64,000 nt of DNA from Chitinophagales bacterium (GCA_013298665.1 JAAFIK010000011.1:37874-101873), one strand, 5' to 3'; shown: positions 1 through 8,626, numbered from the stretch's first letter. The notes: a model not told the origin generated them from the sequence alone. A program made the numbers and translations.

Positions 1-542
1 TGATCACCAACCTGAGTGGTGTATATGCAAATGGCGTATCCAAGTTGAGCTGGGCTTCTGAGAGCGAACAAAACTTCAGTCACTTTGAAGTGGAGTTCAG
101 CTCAACCGGCAGCAACTTTACCAGGCTCGGTAATGTAAACGGTGCCGGCAACAGCAGCAGCCGTATCGGATATGGGTTTAACCACCTGCAACCGGTGACT
201 GGTCTTAACTACTACCGCCTTAAAATGGTGGACAGGGATGGACGCTTTACTTACAGCAATGTAGTAGCACTGAATGTAACCATCAAAGGTCTTACCATTG
301 CCAGTGTATATCCAAATCCGTTTACGGATAAAGTAAACATTGCGATAGCTGCAGCGAGCAAAGCAAAAGTAGCCATCAGGCTCTTTGACAACGCAGGCAA
401 ACTGGTGTACAGCAATGAAACGATGACACAGGTTGGCAACAACAACTTCACCATCAGCAACTTAGCCAAACTGGCTGCCGGTACATATATTGTACAGGTA
501 AGCGCTGGTGACGAAGTACTTACAACACAATTGACGAAATAG
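1..542 (+). CDS. C-terminal part of a T9SS type A sorting-domain protein (5' end outside window)
   Basis: The reading frame is open from the first bases of the window, so only the last ~180 residues are visible and the start is missing. The segment ending near residue 80 (LSWASESEQNFSHFEVE) is the usual domain just before the sorting signal in secreted Bacteroidota proteins. The last ~75 residues match the T9SS type A C-terminal domain: a YPNPF motif, a predicted beta-sandwich, a GTYIVQV strand and a short basic end (QLTK). In this family the domain directs export through the outer membrane by the PorSS/T9SS machinery and is cleaved or anchored afterwards. The function of the passenger cannot be told. 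A strong terminator follows 40 bp after the stop. Confidence 0.9.
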   Translation, partial: ITNLSGVYANGVSKLSWASESEQNFSHFEVEFSSTGSNFTRLGNVNGAGNSSSRIGYGFNHLQPVTGLNYYRLKMVDRDGRFTYSNVVALNVTIKGLTIASVYPNPFTDKVNIAIAAASKAKVAIRLFDNAGKLVYSNETMTQVGNNNFTISNLAKLAAGTYIVQVSAGDEVLTTQLTK

Positions 543-581
543 TCATAAAGTCGTTAGATTCCAAGCACAAACAAAAGATGT

Positions 582-612
582 CCCCTGGCGCGAGCCAGGG
601 GCTCTTTTATTT
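582..612 (+). terminator. Intrinsic terminator after the T9SS cargo gene
   Basis: Perfect 8-bp GC-rich stem (cccctggc 582-589, gccagggg 594-601) with a GCGA tetraloop, followed by CTCTTTTATTTT. It lies 40 bp after the stop codon at 540-542. Confidence 0.9.
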
Positions 613-710
613 TAGCCTGGCCATTCCCGGAACCGGGGGCTTTGTATTGTTGTATTTCCGGGGAACAATGCTTACTTTTCCTGAAGAAACTGATCTTTTA
701 AAGAAACTTT

Positions 711-1634
711 ATGCAAACCATATTAGGCGCAAATGGCATTATTGCCACCGAACTGGCAAAGGAGCTCTGCCGCCAGTACACCACCAATATCAGGCTGGTG
801 AGCCGGCACCCACGAAAAGTAAACGATACAGACGAGCTGGTAACTGCCGACCTGCTGGATGCTGCACAAACGGCAGCAGCGGTACAGGGGAGCGATATCG
901 TTTATTTAGTAGCAGGATTACCTTACCAGACAGCGGTTTGGCAGGCGCAGTGGCCTGTAGTGATGCGTAATGTAATTGATGCCTGCAAGTGTTATGGTGC
1001 AAAACTGGTATTTTTTGATAATGTCTATATGTATGGCCCGGTAAAAGGACAAATGACAGAGGAGACGTTTTTTGGAGCCACGAGTAAAAAGGGCAGGGTA
1101 AGGGCACAGATTGCGTCCATGCTGCTGGAGGAAATCGGGAATAAAACATTAACGGCAATGATTTGCCGGGCTCCGGAATTTTATGGCCCTGCGCATACCC
1201 AGAGCAGTACCAACGCAACGATATTTGATAACATCAGGAAGAAGAAAAGATTACAGGTTCTGCTCAAGGATTCAACCCTGCGCACCCTGATCTATACACC
1301 GGATGCCGGTCGTGCAACAGCCTTGCTCGGCAATACACCCGATGCTTATCATGAAACCTGGCACCTGCCTTGCGATACCAACCGCCTTACCGCCATGCAA
1401 TTCATTGCTGAAGTTGGTGAACTGCACGGCATCACCTTGAAATATACGGTGCTCAAAGCATGGATGGTAAAACTCGTGGGATTGTTTAATCCCCTTGTAA
1501 AGGAGGTTGTCGAACTGCTTTACCAGTATGAGCAGGATTATATTTTCGACTGCTCGAAATTTATGAAACGATTTCCGGGGTTTACAGTAACACCGATACA
1601 GGCAGGTATAAAAACCATACTGGCCGAATTGTAA
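711..1634 (+). CDS. Atypical SDR-family NAD(P)-binding epimerase/dehydratase-like protein
   Basis: A 307-residue protein opening with a Rossmann motif (ILGANGIIATELAKEL) and a strand ending in a basic residue (RLVSRHP), which suggests NADP preference. It has the extended-SDR landmarks VYLVAG, FFDNVYMYGP and the FYGP loop. The classical YxxxK pair is not visible where expected (the stretch reads ATSKKGRVRAQI), so it belongs with the atypical SDRs rather than true sugar epimerases. Substrate is unknown; annotation transfer would give NAD-dependent epimerase/dehydratase. It stands alone, convergent with ispH, and no terminator is visible between them. Confidence 0.8.
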   Translation: MQTILGANGIIATELAKELCRQYTTNIRLVSRHPRKVNDTDELVTADLLDAAQTAAAVQGSDIVYLVAGLPYQTAVWQAQWPVVMRNVIDACKCYGAKLVFFDNVYMYGPVKGQMTEETFFGATSKKGRVRAQIASMLLEEIGNKTLTAMICRAPEFYGPAHTQSSTNATIFDNIRKKKRLQVLLKDSTLRTLIYTPDAGRATALLGNTPDAYHETWHLPCDTNRLTAMQFIAEVGELHGITLKYTVLKAWMVKLVGLFNPLVKEVVELLYQYEQDYIFDCSKFMKRFPGFTVTPIQAGIKTILAEL

Positions 1635-1698
1635 TCGGGCTGTCTTTTAGCTCGCTCCGGTTTCCTGATACCTTATGTATGCCTGTATCTATTTGCGA

Positions 1699-2925
1699 TC
1701 AGTTCTGCTGCCATGATGCAGTAACCGTTTCCAGTAATTCCCCTGCATTAAAGAAAACAGCCAGTTTTTCAATCACTGCGGCTACCACGGTATCCGGGCA
1801 ACTGGCACCACTGGTAATGAGGATGCGGGCAGCCCCGCCGGCAGTTAAAAATCCTGTTGTTTCCCGCTCCCGTTTCTGGTGCAGGTCGTAATGCCGGATC
1901 AGGTTGGGCGATACCATTTTTTCCGCATCACTGATGAAATAAGTGGGCAGTTTTGTTTCGCAAAGCTCTACGAGATGGCTGGTATTACTGCTGTTGTATC
2001 CGCCTACTACAATGGCCAGGTCTGCGGGTGTATTGAGCATGGCCTCAACAGCCGCCTGGTTGTCGTTGGTGGCATAACAAAGGGTATCGCGTGTGTCGGC
2101 AAAACGCTCGGCAGACTGTTCAGGCTGGTAGTGCTGCAGCATTACCTGTTTGAGGTAATCGGCAATGGCCTGTGTATCGCTGGCCAGCATGGTGGTTTGG
2201 TTAACCACACCGATGCGTTGCAGGTCGCGCTGGTGATCAAAACCATCTGAATACCGCCCGCTGAACACCGCTTTAAAATCATCCCCGCTTCTAACCCCGC
2301 TGATGTACTCCCCGAGTACAATGGCTTCCTGCATATCGTTGATGACCAACGCAGCAGTGCCGGCAGCCGCGTGTGAAAAGGTTGCCCTTGTTTCCTCATG
2401 CGTGGGTTTGCCATGAATGATCACCGTATATCCCTGGCTGGCAATCTGTTCGCTGCGGTTCCATACCTTCTCTACAAAGGGACAGGTGGTATTGTACTTT
2501 TGGGTATTGGCACCGATGGCATGCAGTTTTTCTTCTATGGCCAGTGTGGTGCCAAATGCAGGTATGATGACAATATCCTCGGCCGTGAGCATCGAAAAGG
2601 GGAGGAGTTCGCGGCCATACGTGTCCTGCAAAAACTGTACACCCCTGGCCTCCAGGTCTGCATTAACCAGCGGGTTATGAATCATCTCACTCAGCAGGAA
2701 TATCCTTTTTCCGGGATTTTCATCCACGGTACGGAACGCAATTTCAATAGCATGCTCAACGCCGTAGCAAAACCCGAAATGACGGGCCAGGTAAATGTTG
2801 AGCTTGCCCAGCGGGAGCAGGGTGGGACTGAAGTCCTTCTTCATTTTGTCGGTCTGCCTGCGCTGCTGTTTGATGCTGCCGATGAGCGGACTGCGGTACC
2901 CGCTGGGAATGGTAAATTGCTTCAT
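1699..2925 (-). CDS. ispH: 4-hydroxy-3-methylbut-2-enyl diphosphate reductase
   Basis: Last enzyme of the MEP isoprenoid pathway; an iron-sulfur enzyme that reduces HMBPP to IPP and DMAPP. The ATG at 2925 gives 408 residues starting MKQFTIPSGYRSPL, the usual start of the longer Bacteroidota form; upstream codons to 2976 are open but unlikely to be used. The three expected [4Fe-4S] cysteines are visible: Cys53 (GFCYGV), Cys148 (TTCPF) and Cys283 (TLCYATNDNQ). The proton-donor region HGKPTHEET is at 171-179 and the TSGASCPD substrate loop is near the C-terminus. dxr, the second enzyme of the same pathway, is at 60943. A TACCTTTG promoter element lies just upstream. Confidence 0.96.
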   Translation of the reverse strand: MKQFTIPSGYRSPLIGSIKQQRRQTDKMKKDFSPTLLPLGKLNIYLARHFGFCYGVEHAIEIAFRTVDENPGKRIFLLSEMIHNPLVNADLEARGVQFLQDTYGRELLPFSMLTAEDIVIIPAFGTTLAIEEKLHAIGANTQKYNTTCPFVEKVWNRSEQIASQGYTVIIHGKPTHEETRATFSHAAAGTAALVINDMQEAIVLGEYISGVRSGDDFKAVFSGRYSDGFDHQRDLQRIGVVNQTTMLASDTQAIADYLKQVMLQHYQPEQSAERFADTRDTLCYATNDNQAAVEAMLNTPADLAIVVGGYNSSNTSHLVELCETKLPTYFISDAEKMVSPNLIRHYDLHQKRERETTGFLTAGGAARILITSGASCPDTVVAAVIEKLAVFFNAGELLETVTASWQQN

Positions 2926-2941
2926 ACTGATATAAGAACTG

Positions 2942-2949
2942 CAAAGGTA
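2942..2949 (-). promoter_or_regulatory. Bacteroidota -7 promoter element for ispH
   Basis: Minus strand reads TACCTTTGC, matching the Bacteroidota TAnnTTTG consensus, 16 bp before the chosen ispH start. A TTTG lies upstream at 2974-2977 but at 24 bp the spacing is longer than the usual ~19. Confidence 0.55.
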
Positions 2950-2992
2950 CAGGGTTGTAGCTTCTATCGTATTCAAAATCGGCGTTTTGCCT

Positions 2993-3000
2993 TATTTTTG
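2993..3000 (+). promoter_or_regulatory. -7-like element just before the GH13 gene
   Basis: TATTTTTG matches TAnnTTTG and ends only 4 bp before the ATG at 3005. If it is functional the transcript would begin at or next to the start codon (leaderless). No good -33 TTG at the usual distance is visible. Confidence 0.35.
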
Positions 3001-3004
3001 AACA

Positions 3005-4390
3005 ATGATAAAGACAAGCCTTGCTGTATGTTCATTGCTGCTTTTGACTGCCTGCAACGATGCTGCACAGGAAAAAGCAGCTATAACAACAAAACCAACA
3101 CAACAGATGAATACAGCATTTCAACCCCTGGCATGGGTACATTCCACAAATGTATACGAGGTGAATATCCGGCAATACACACCGGAAGGAACCTTCAATG
3201 CTTTTGCCGCCGCCCTGCCCAGGCTGAAGGATATGGGGGTGGAAACCCTTTGGCTGATGCCGGTAACACCCATTGCGCAGCAACATAAAAAGGGGAGCCT
3301 TGGCAGTCCCTACGCGTGCAGCGACTATACCGCCATCAACCCTGAATTGGGTACGCTTGCCGATTTTAAAGCCCTGGTAAAAAAGGCGCATGATATGGGT
3401 TTCAAACTGATCATCGACTGGGTGGCTAACCATACCGGCTGGGATCACCGGTGGACGGTGGAACATCCCGGTTATTACCTGAAAGACAGTGCAACAAAGA
3501 ATTTTAAAATGGCCAGTGGTATGGATGATATCATCGAACTGGATTATGGCAATCCGGCGCTTCGCCGGGCCATGATTGAGGCCATGCAATACTGGGTAAA
3601 GGAATGTGATATTGATGGTTACCGCTGCGACCTGGCTTCCTGGGTGGAAGTGGATTTCTGGAAAGAAGCCCGTCCGCAGGTAGATGCGGTAAAGCCCCTG
3701 TTCTGGCTGGGCGAGTTTGATGAGCTGGATCACCCGGATTATAAGCCCGTTTTTGATTGCAGTTATAGCTGGAAGTGGATGCACGAGACCAAAACTTTCT
3801 ATGAGAAAAAACAAACGGTTGATGTACTCACGTCGCTGCTCCACCGCTACGACAGTACGGTTAAACATTCCATGAATCTTTGGTTTACCACGAATCATGA
3901 TGAGAATAGCTGGAACGGAACGGAGTATGAAAAATATGGGGATATGGCAAAGGCACTGGCAGTATTCAGTATTACCTGGGATGGAATACCACTGGTGTAC
4001 AGCGGACAGGAATTGCCCAACCTCAAGCGGTTGCAGTTTTTTGAGAAAGATCCTATCGCATGGACATCACCTTTGGCCATGGAAGACTTTTACCGCAGTT
4101 TACTGACGCTCAAAAAGCATAATCCGGCTTTACGTGCGGGTGACCCCGGCGTAACGACCTACCTCCTGAAAACGGGTGTTGAAAAACAGGTACTGGCTTA
4201 TCTGCGCGTAAAAGGAGAGCGGGCAGTACTGGTATTGCTCAACCTGAGCAGGGAAAAACTTCGTTTCGAAATTACGGATACACAGCTTACGGGACAGTTT
4301 GTAAATGTTTTTGGTAAAACAGCCAATGATTTTACACATGAGCGTTTCTTTGAGATGCAGCCCTGGGAGTACCTGGTGTATGAGCGATAG
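3005..4390 (+). CDS. GH13 alpha-amylase-family lipoprotein
   Basis: A 461-residue glycoside hydrolase with a lipoprotein signal (LLLLTAC, lipidated Cys17), so it is probably anchored in an envelope membrane. The (beta/alpha)8 GH13 landmarks are in order: WLMPVTPI, DWVANHT, nucleophile Asp209 in DGYRCD, acid/base Glu237 in WLGEFDE, and the transition-state Asp299 in TTNHDE. A beta-sandwich C-terminal domain starts near residue 385. All three catalytic residues are present, so it should hydrolyse or rearrange alpha-glucans; exact specificity cannot be read. It is not next to the SusC/D pair of this window (27-34 kb). An array of 21-bp repeats follows the stop. Confidence 0.92.
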   Translation: MIKTSLAVCSLLLLTACNDAAQEKAAITTKPTQQMNTAFQPLAWVHSTNVYEVNIRQYTPEGTFNAFAAALPRLKDMGVETLWLMPVTPIAQQHKKGSLGSPYACSDYTAINPELGTLADFKALVKKAHDMGFKLIIDWVANHTGWDHRWTVEHPGYYLKDSATKNFKMASGMDDIIELDYGNPALRRAMIEAMQYWVKECDIDGYRCDLASWVEVDFWKEARPQVDAVKPLFWLGEFDELDHPDYKPVFDCSYSWKWMHETKTFYEKKQTVDVLTSLLHRYDSTVKHSMNLWFTTNHDENSWNGTEYEKYGDMAKALAVFSITWDGIPLVYSGQELPNLKRLQFFEKDPIAWTSPLAMEDFYRSLLTLKKHNPALRAGDPGVTTYLLKTGVEKQVLAYLRVKGERAVLVLLNLSREKLRFEITDTQLTGQFVNVFGKTANDFTHERFFEMQPWEYLVYER

Positions 4391-4405
4391 CAGGTATCGG
4401 GTTTC

Positions 4406-4685
4406 GTTCTTTATCATCCGGGTTCTAAAGCAACCCGAAGTGCTTCCTTTGCAATGGGTACCCGTTCCTTTACAACCCGGCAGGTTCTAAAGCAACCCGG
4501 AGCGGTTCCTTTATAATGAGTATCCGTTCCTTTACAACCCGTAGCGATTCCTTTGTAATGAGTATCCGTTCCTTTACAACCCGGCGCGTTCTAAAGCAAC
4601 CCGTAGCGGTTCCTTTGTAATGGGTACCCATTCCTTTGCAACATGAACTGATTCCTTTATCATGGGTACTTACTCCTTTATGACA
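4406..4685. repeat. Degenerate intergenic tandem array, 21-bp period, about 13 copies
   Basis: Fills most of the 371-bp gap between the GH13 gene and htrA. Successive units start at 4422, 4443, 4464, 4484, 4505, 4526, 4547, 4568, 4588, 4609, 4630, 4651 and 4672, after a partial unit at 4406: spacing 21 bp with two of 20. Units look like gttcctttacaacccgtagc, with variants ending in ATGGGTACCC and a subclass with gttctaaagcaacccg. No frame stays open through the array. There are no unique spacers, so it is not CRISPR. Confidence 0.9.
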
Positions 4686-4697
4686 ATCGGGGATTAA

Positions 4698-4732
4698 TTA
4701 AAAATCCCGTTACTATTGTTCAGTAACGGGAT
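4698..4732 (-). terminator. Intrinsic terminator of htrA
   Basis: Perfect 10-bp stem (atcccgttac 4704-4713 with gtaacgggat 4723-4732), 9-nt loop, and a T-run on the minus strand (A-run 4700-4704 as written). It is 30 bp past the htrA stop. Confidence 0.85.
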
Positions 4733-4761
4733 CTGTATTTGTTTGTGAATCTCTTCTTGCA

Positions 4762-6294
4762 CTACTCCAACTCCAGTTCATACTCGTAAACGCCATCATA
4801 ACCCGGGTAGAAACCGCTGACCGATACCGTATTGCCGCTGCCGATCGCGGTCTTGATGTCATCAGTGGTTTTTACTTCCGTACCATTTACTTTAAAGATG
4901 ATGAAATTATCTTTCATACGGGTTTGGTTGCTGAAGGCGCCCCCCTGTTTTACTTTCTTTACCACCACACCGCCTGTAATGCCATACTCTTTGGCCTTTT
5001 TAGCGTCTAAAGCCACCAGGTCGGCACCGAGTTTGAGCAGTACATTGTTTTCGTCTTTAACGATATCAAAGCTGCCGATTTTGTTTTTGAGGGTAGCGGA
5101 TGTCGTCATTTCCTTACCATCACGGCTGTACACGATGCTGATTTTATCGCCTGGTTTGAGTTTGCCCACAATCTCCTGGAGTTCGCTGCTGCTGGTAATG
5201 TCTTCATTGTTCACCTTGCGGAGAATATCTCCCCTTTTAATGCCTGCTTCTGCTGCTGCACTTTCGCGCTGGAGTTCGGTAATCACCAGCCCATCACCTT
5301 TAAACACCAGTCCCATAGCTTTGCGTTCTTCTTCACTGATATCACCGGTATTGGCCGTGCGAACGCCGAGATAACCACGCTGCACATTGCCATAACGCAT
5401 AATATCGTCCACTACTTTTTTGGTGATGTTTACGGGGATGGCATAGGAGTAGCCACTGTAAAACCCGGTAGGGGAATAGATGGCAGAGTTGATACCGATG
5501 AGTTTACCCTCTGTATTGATGAGGGCTCCGCCACTATTGCCTTTATTCACAGCAGCATCGGTTTGTATATACGATTCGATACTCGTTGGCCCGGCTTTCT
5601 CTACATTAAGACCAATGCTGCGGGCTTTGGCACTAACAATACCAGCGGTAACGGTTGCCTCAAGGTCGAGCGGGTATCCGAGGGCAAGTACCCACTGGCC
5701 GATCTTTACCTCATCAGAGTTTCCATAAACGAGGAAGGGGAGTTTGGTCGCTTCAATCTTGATTACCGCAAGATCGTACGAAGGATCGCCACCCACTACT
5801 TTGGCCTTATATGATTTTTTATTGCTGAGTGTAACCACTACCTCATCTGCTTTGTCGATCACGTGGTTGTTGGTAACAATATACCCGTCTTCGCTGATGA
5901 TGACGCCACTGCCTGATGCCCTTTGTTCGGGTACAACATTGCTCCTGCCAAAAAACTGCTCAAGGATATTGTCGTCATTGCCAAAAAAATCGTCAAAAGG
6001 CGTGCGCTGCCTTTTTTGTGGCAGGCTGTTGCTCAACTGGCGGGCATTGGTTTTGGTTTTAATGTGCACCACTGTAGGGATGGCCATTTGCGCCGGGACG
6101 GTAAAATCGGCTGTGGGCGGTGGCGTGGCATCATTGCCAAAAAAACCTGCCTGTTTGTAATTGGATGGAAGAATACCATTTTCCTGACCTGCGTAAGTAT
6201 TATTCTTCTTTACCATTTTCCCATAGCCCCAAATGATGCCAAGGGTGGTTAATCCGCTGATCAGCACTGTGAATAAGACTTGTTTAATTTTCAT
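4762..6294 (-). CDS. htrA: HtrA/DegP-type periplasmic serine protease
   Basis: A 510-residue S1C protease/chaperone acting in the envelope on misfolded proteins. The N-terminal hydrophobic segment (residues 5-24) is a signal or anchor. The catalytic triad is complete: His144 (TNNHVID), Asp174 (YDLAVIKI) and Ser254 (GNSGGAL). Two PDZ domains follow, about 300-395 and 410-505; the first contains the GDILRKVNNEDI loop. The Gln/Arg-rich linker before the protease domain resembles the regulatory loop region of DegP. It is monocistronic, with its own terminator. A weak TATTTTGC element lies on the minus strand at 6358-6365, but the spacing to a TTTTG is short. Confidence 0.95.
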   Translation of the reverse strand: MKIKQVLFTVLISGLTTLGIIWGYGKMVKKNNTYAGQENGILPSNYKQAGFFGNDATPPPTADFTVPAQMAIPTVVHIKTKTNARQLSNSLPQKRQRTPFDDFFGNDDNILEQFFGRSNVVPEQRASGSGVIISEDGYIVTNNHVIDKADEVVVTLSNKKSYKAKVVGGDPSYDLAVIKIEATKLPFLVYGNSDEVKIGQWVLALGYPLDLEATVTAGIVSAKARSIGLNVEKAGPTSIESYIQTDAAVNKGNSGGALINTEGKLIGINSAIYSPTGFYSGYSYAIPVNITKKVVDDIMRYGNVQRGYLGVRTANTGDISEEERKAMGLVFKGDGLVITELQRESAAAEAGIKRGDILRKVNNEDITSSSELQEIVGKLKPGDKISIVYSRDGKEMTTSATLKNKIGSFDIVKDENNVLLKLGADLVALDAKKAKEYGITGGVVVKKVKQGGAFSNQTRMKDNFIIFKVNGTEVKTTDDIKTAIGSGNTVSVSGFYPGYDGVYEYELELE

Positions 6295-6474
6295 CGTTAT
6301 AGGTTTTTACTTTAACTTTTGTTGAATAGCTGAACTGTTTCAATTTTTATTCCAGCCTGTGCAAAATAACGAAGCACTGACAAAATGTACACCACCGTCT
6401 GCCATCTTTAACATATCATTAGGAAGAGCTTCGTACTTCACATACAAATTTAAACATTTGGCCTGATTAACTGC

Positions 6475-7470
6475 TCAAAGGGTGAGTAAAAATTGCATCG
6501 TATCCACACCATCGGCGTAATCGGTGAGGGATGGCGTTTGTGCCTTGCCAAAAGGGAGCTGGCCATGCCCGATGATGCATTGGATATCAGGGCTGTTCTT
6601 CAGGGTATCCGCTGCGGTTTGCGCATCTTCACAAAAGCTGTAGTGCAACTGGCTGATGGGTGGAAAAAGATCCTCGCTTTCTACCAGCAACAGGCTGTTG
6701 TTGGTCATGTAAAAGCGGTTGTTCATGATCTGGATGGTGAGGTAATAGTCGTAATTATTTTTGTATTTGTCGTGCTGTGCAAAATGACTGTATTTATCGA
6801 ATGCACCAAGGAGTGGTATAAAGTCGTAGTTGGGGGGTACAACAAGACGGGTAACATTGCGGCAGCCACGGCCAAAATACAGGTGGGTATCGTCTGCCAG
6901 TGCTTCAAGCTCGGCAGGTGTTTCATGACCATCAAGTATAGCCACCGAGCTGCGGTTGCGGCGGATGATACTTGGGTATTTTCCGAAATAATACTCAAAG
7001 TACCTGGCTGTATTGCCACTGCCGGTAGCGATATAGGCATCGCATCCTTTCAGCATATCGGCAAATGTTATCAGCGAACGGGCTTCCGGGGCGAGCGTCA
7101 CCAGTACTTCTGCAAGATACTTCAGCAGGATATCGTCTTTGGCGGATAACTTGATCGTTTGCCGGTGACCGCTGATGAACACACAAAGAAAATCGTGAAA
7201 CCCTACCAGGGGAATATTGCCTGCCATAACAATACCCGTGTTTTTACCGCCGACATTGTCATCTAAATGGTAATGCCCGGCCCAGGCAAGGAGTTTGTCT
7301 TTCTGCAAAAAATGATCTGCAATGTTCCGGGCGGCCAGAGCGGTAAAGTCCGGCGTAAACCATGGATTGTGTGCATGGGCTTTGTTTACAGCCATAGTCC
7401 AGCTTTCGGGGGCCTCGCGAAGGTGGTCGCCGAGGGCGGTCAGTGCATCAATTCTTTGTGTTACTGTCAT
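6475..7470 (-). CDS. LuxC-like acyl-CoA reductase
   Basis: A 331-residue member of the aldehyde-dehydrogenase-like LuxC family, which reduces acyl-CoA or acyl thioesters to aldehydes. The conserved region NTGIVMAGNIPLVGFHDFL and the likely active-site Cys203 in YFGRGCRNVTRL are visible, as is the IATGSGNTARYFEYYF nucleotide-binding stretch. It is shorter than Vibrio LuxC and no luxD or luxE homologue is nearby. It is divergent from a dicluster ferredoxin 132 bp away, a pairing I recall as common in this phylum. Substrate is unknown. Confidence 0.85.
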   Translation of the reverse strand: MTVTQRIDALTALGDHLREAPESWTMAVNKAHAHNPWFTPDFTALAARNIADHFLQKDKLLAWAGHYHLDDNVGGKNTGIVMAGNIPLVGFHDFLCVFISGHRQTIKLSAKDDILLKYLAEVLVTLAPEARSLITFADMLKGCDAYIATGSGNTARYFEYYFGKYPSIIRRNRSSVAILDGHETPAELEALADDTHLYFGRGCRNVTRLVVPPNYDFIPLLGAFDKYSHFAQHDKYKNNYDYYLTIQIMNNRFYMTNNSLLLVESEDLFPPISQLHYSFCEDAQTAADTLKNSPDIQCIIGHGQLPFGKAQTPSLTDYADGVDTMQFLLTL

Positions 7471-7602
7471 ATTACTGTTGCCTGTACCGGTCTTGTGCCG
7501 GTAAGCGGATGCAAGGTAATTCTGCCGGGCGAAAAAGCGGAAAATTAAGTTGGCATTTTATTTTTGAGTGCTTAACTTGCAATTAAATAAAAATGACAAT
7601 AG

Positions 7603-7950
7603 ATGGCTATTAAGATTACAGAAGAATGTATCAACTGCGGTGCCTGTGAACCTGAATGTCCAAACAACGCCATTTATGAAGGCGGTGTAGAGTGGGCCAT
7701 TGCTGACGGTACCACTATCAAGGGTATGTTTACCCTGATGGATGGCTCATCGGTGGATGCTGATCAGAAAAATACTCCGGTGAGTATGGATACTTATTAT
7801 ATCGTAACGAATAAATGTACGGAGTGCCAGGGCTTTCATGAAGAACCACAGTGTGCTGCGGTATGTCCGGTGGACTGCTGCGTGCCGGATGAAATGTACA
7901 GGGAAACCGTTGATGAGTTGCTGGCGAAGAAGGCGAAAATGCATATTTAA
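7603..7950 (+). CDS. 4Fe-4S dicluster ferredoxin
   Basis: A 115-residue soluble electron carrier with two clusters. The first motif is CINCGACEPECPNNAI; the second is CTECQGFHEEPQCAAVCPVDCC, with an insert between the second and third cysteines of the kind seen in the YfhL/Alvin-type ferredoxins. An acidic loop of ~40 residues separates them. Its divergent neighbour, the LuxC-like reductase, is a plausible but unproven partner. A strong terminator follows at 8007-8041. Confidence 0.95.
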   Translation: MAIKITEECINCGACEPECPNNAIYEGGVEWAIADGTTIKGMFTLMDGSSVDADQKNTPVSMDTYYIVTNKCTECQGFHEEPQCAAVCPVDCCVPDEMYRETVDELLAKKAKMHI

Positions 7951-8006
7951 CTTGTTATCTGAAGGCGTAACAGCCTGATACAGGCAGGTGATATTTCCTG
8001 TCAACC

Positions 8007-8041
8007 GGCGAGGGTATTGTGAAATACTTTCGCCTTTTTTT
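8007..8041 (+). terminator. Intrinsic terminator after the ferredoxin gene
   Basis: 12-bp stem (8007-8018 with 8023-8034, two G-U pairs) closed by a GTGA loop, followed by seven T (8035-8041). It ends only 13 bp before the ATG of the next gene. Confidence 0.9.
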
Positions 8042-8054
8042 AAATGGGTGTACT

Positions 8055-8543
8055 ATGGTGCGATTTTTACTTTTTCTATGGGGTATGGGATGTCTGGCGG
8101 GTTGTCTGCAGCCCAAAAAGCCCAAACCTGAACCCGATGATGATGTGGCGGCTAAGGAAGAAATGCGTAACCAGCTTATGGAGGCAGATCGCCGGTTTTC
8201 CAGAATGTGTATGGAGAAGGGATATAAAATGGCTTTTCTTGACAATATTGACAGTAATGGGGTATTGCTGCGCCCGGATATGGTGCCGGTCATTGGCGCT
8301 GATGCCGTGGATTACCTGAGCCAGCAGAGCGACGGGGGCTTTACCATGACCTGGGATCCGCGTGGCGGATCAGTGGCGGCTTCAGGTGATATGGGTTATA
8401 CATTCGGACTTTATTCGATCAAACCCAGTGCGGGTGATACGGTTATTTATGGTACCTATGTCAATATCTGGAAACGACAGGCTGATGGCACCTGGAAGTT
8501 TGTGCTGGATTCGGGGAACGAAGGAATTGGGGATATACAATAG
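8055..8543 (+). CDS. Small lipoprotein with a DUF4440/NTF2-like domain
   Basis: 162 residues from the ATG at 8055. The frame also reaches a GTG at 8019, but that codon sits inside the terminator hairpin. The chosen start gives a good lipoprotein signal (FLLFLWGMGCLAGC). The mature part begins with a charged helix (EEMRNQLMEADRRFSRMC) and continues as a cone-like beta domain with GDMGYTFGLY and GTYVNIWKRQADGTWKFVLD, the signature of SnoaL/DUF4440 proteins. Function unknown. It must use a promoter very close to the terminator, or readthrough. The stop is 115 bp before ddl. Confidence 0.8.
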   Translation: MVRFLLFLWGMGCLAGCLQPKKPKPEPDDDVAAKEEMRNQLMEADRRFSRMCMEKGYKMAFLDNIDSNGVLLRPDMVPVIGADAVDYLSQQSDGGFTMTWDPRGGSVAASGDMGYTFGLYSIKPSAGDTVIYGTYVNIWKRQADGTWKFVLDSGNEGIGDIQ

Positions 8544-8594
8544 CGAACCCGGGGTGTGCCTAGCGGATGACAAAAGAAATTTTAACAAATGGTG

Positions 8595-8626
8595 TTGCAG
8601 CAACTTGCTGCTGCCGCTTATATTTG
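8595..8626 (+). promoter_or_regulatory. Predicted promoter of the ddl operon
   Basis: TTG at 8595-8597, a 21-bp spacer, then TATATTTGCC with TATATTTG at 8619-8626, matching the Bacteroidota TTG / TAnnTTTG pattern. The start codon is 33 bp downstream. Confidence 0.6.

Noticed and set aside
3032..3898. 288-codon frame antisense to the GH13 gene
   Set aside because: The plus-strand protein carries the complete GH13 catalytic set.
4406..4685. Array A as CRISPR
   Set aside because: Units are contiguous with no unique spacers, are degenerate, and no cas genes are present.
8019..8054. GTG at 8019 as start of the small lipoprotein
   Set aside because: It lies inside the ferredoxin terminator, and the ATG at 8055 gives a better lipoprotein signal.
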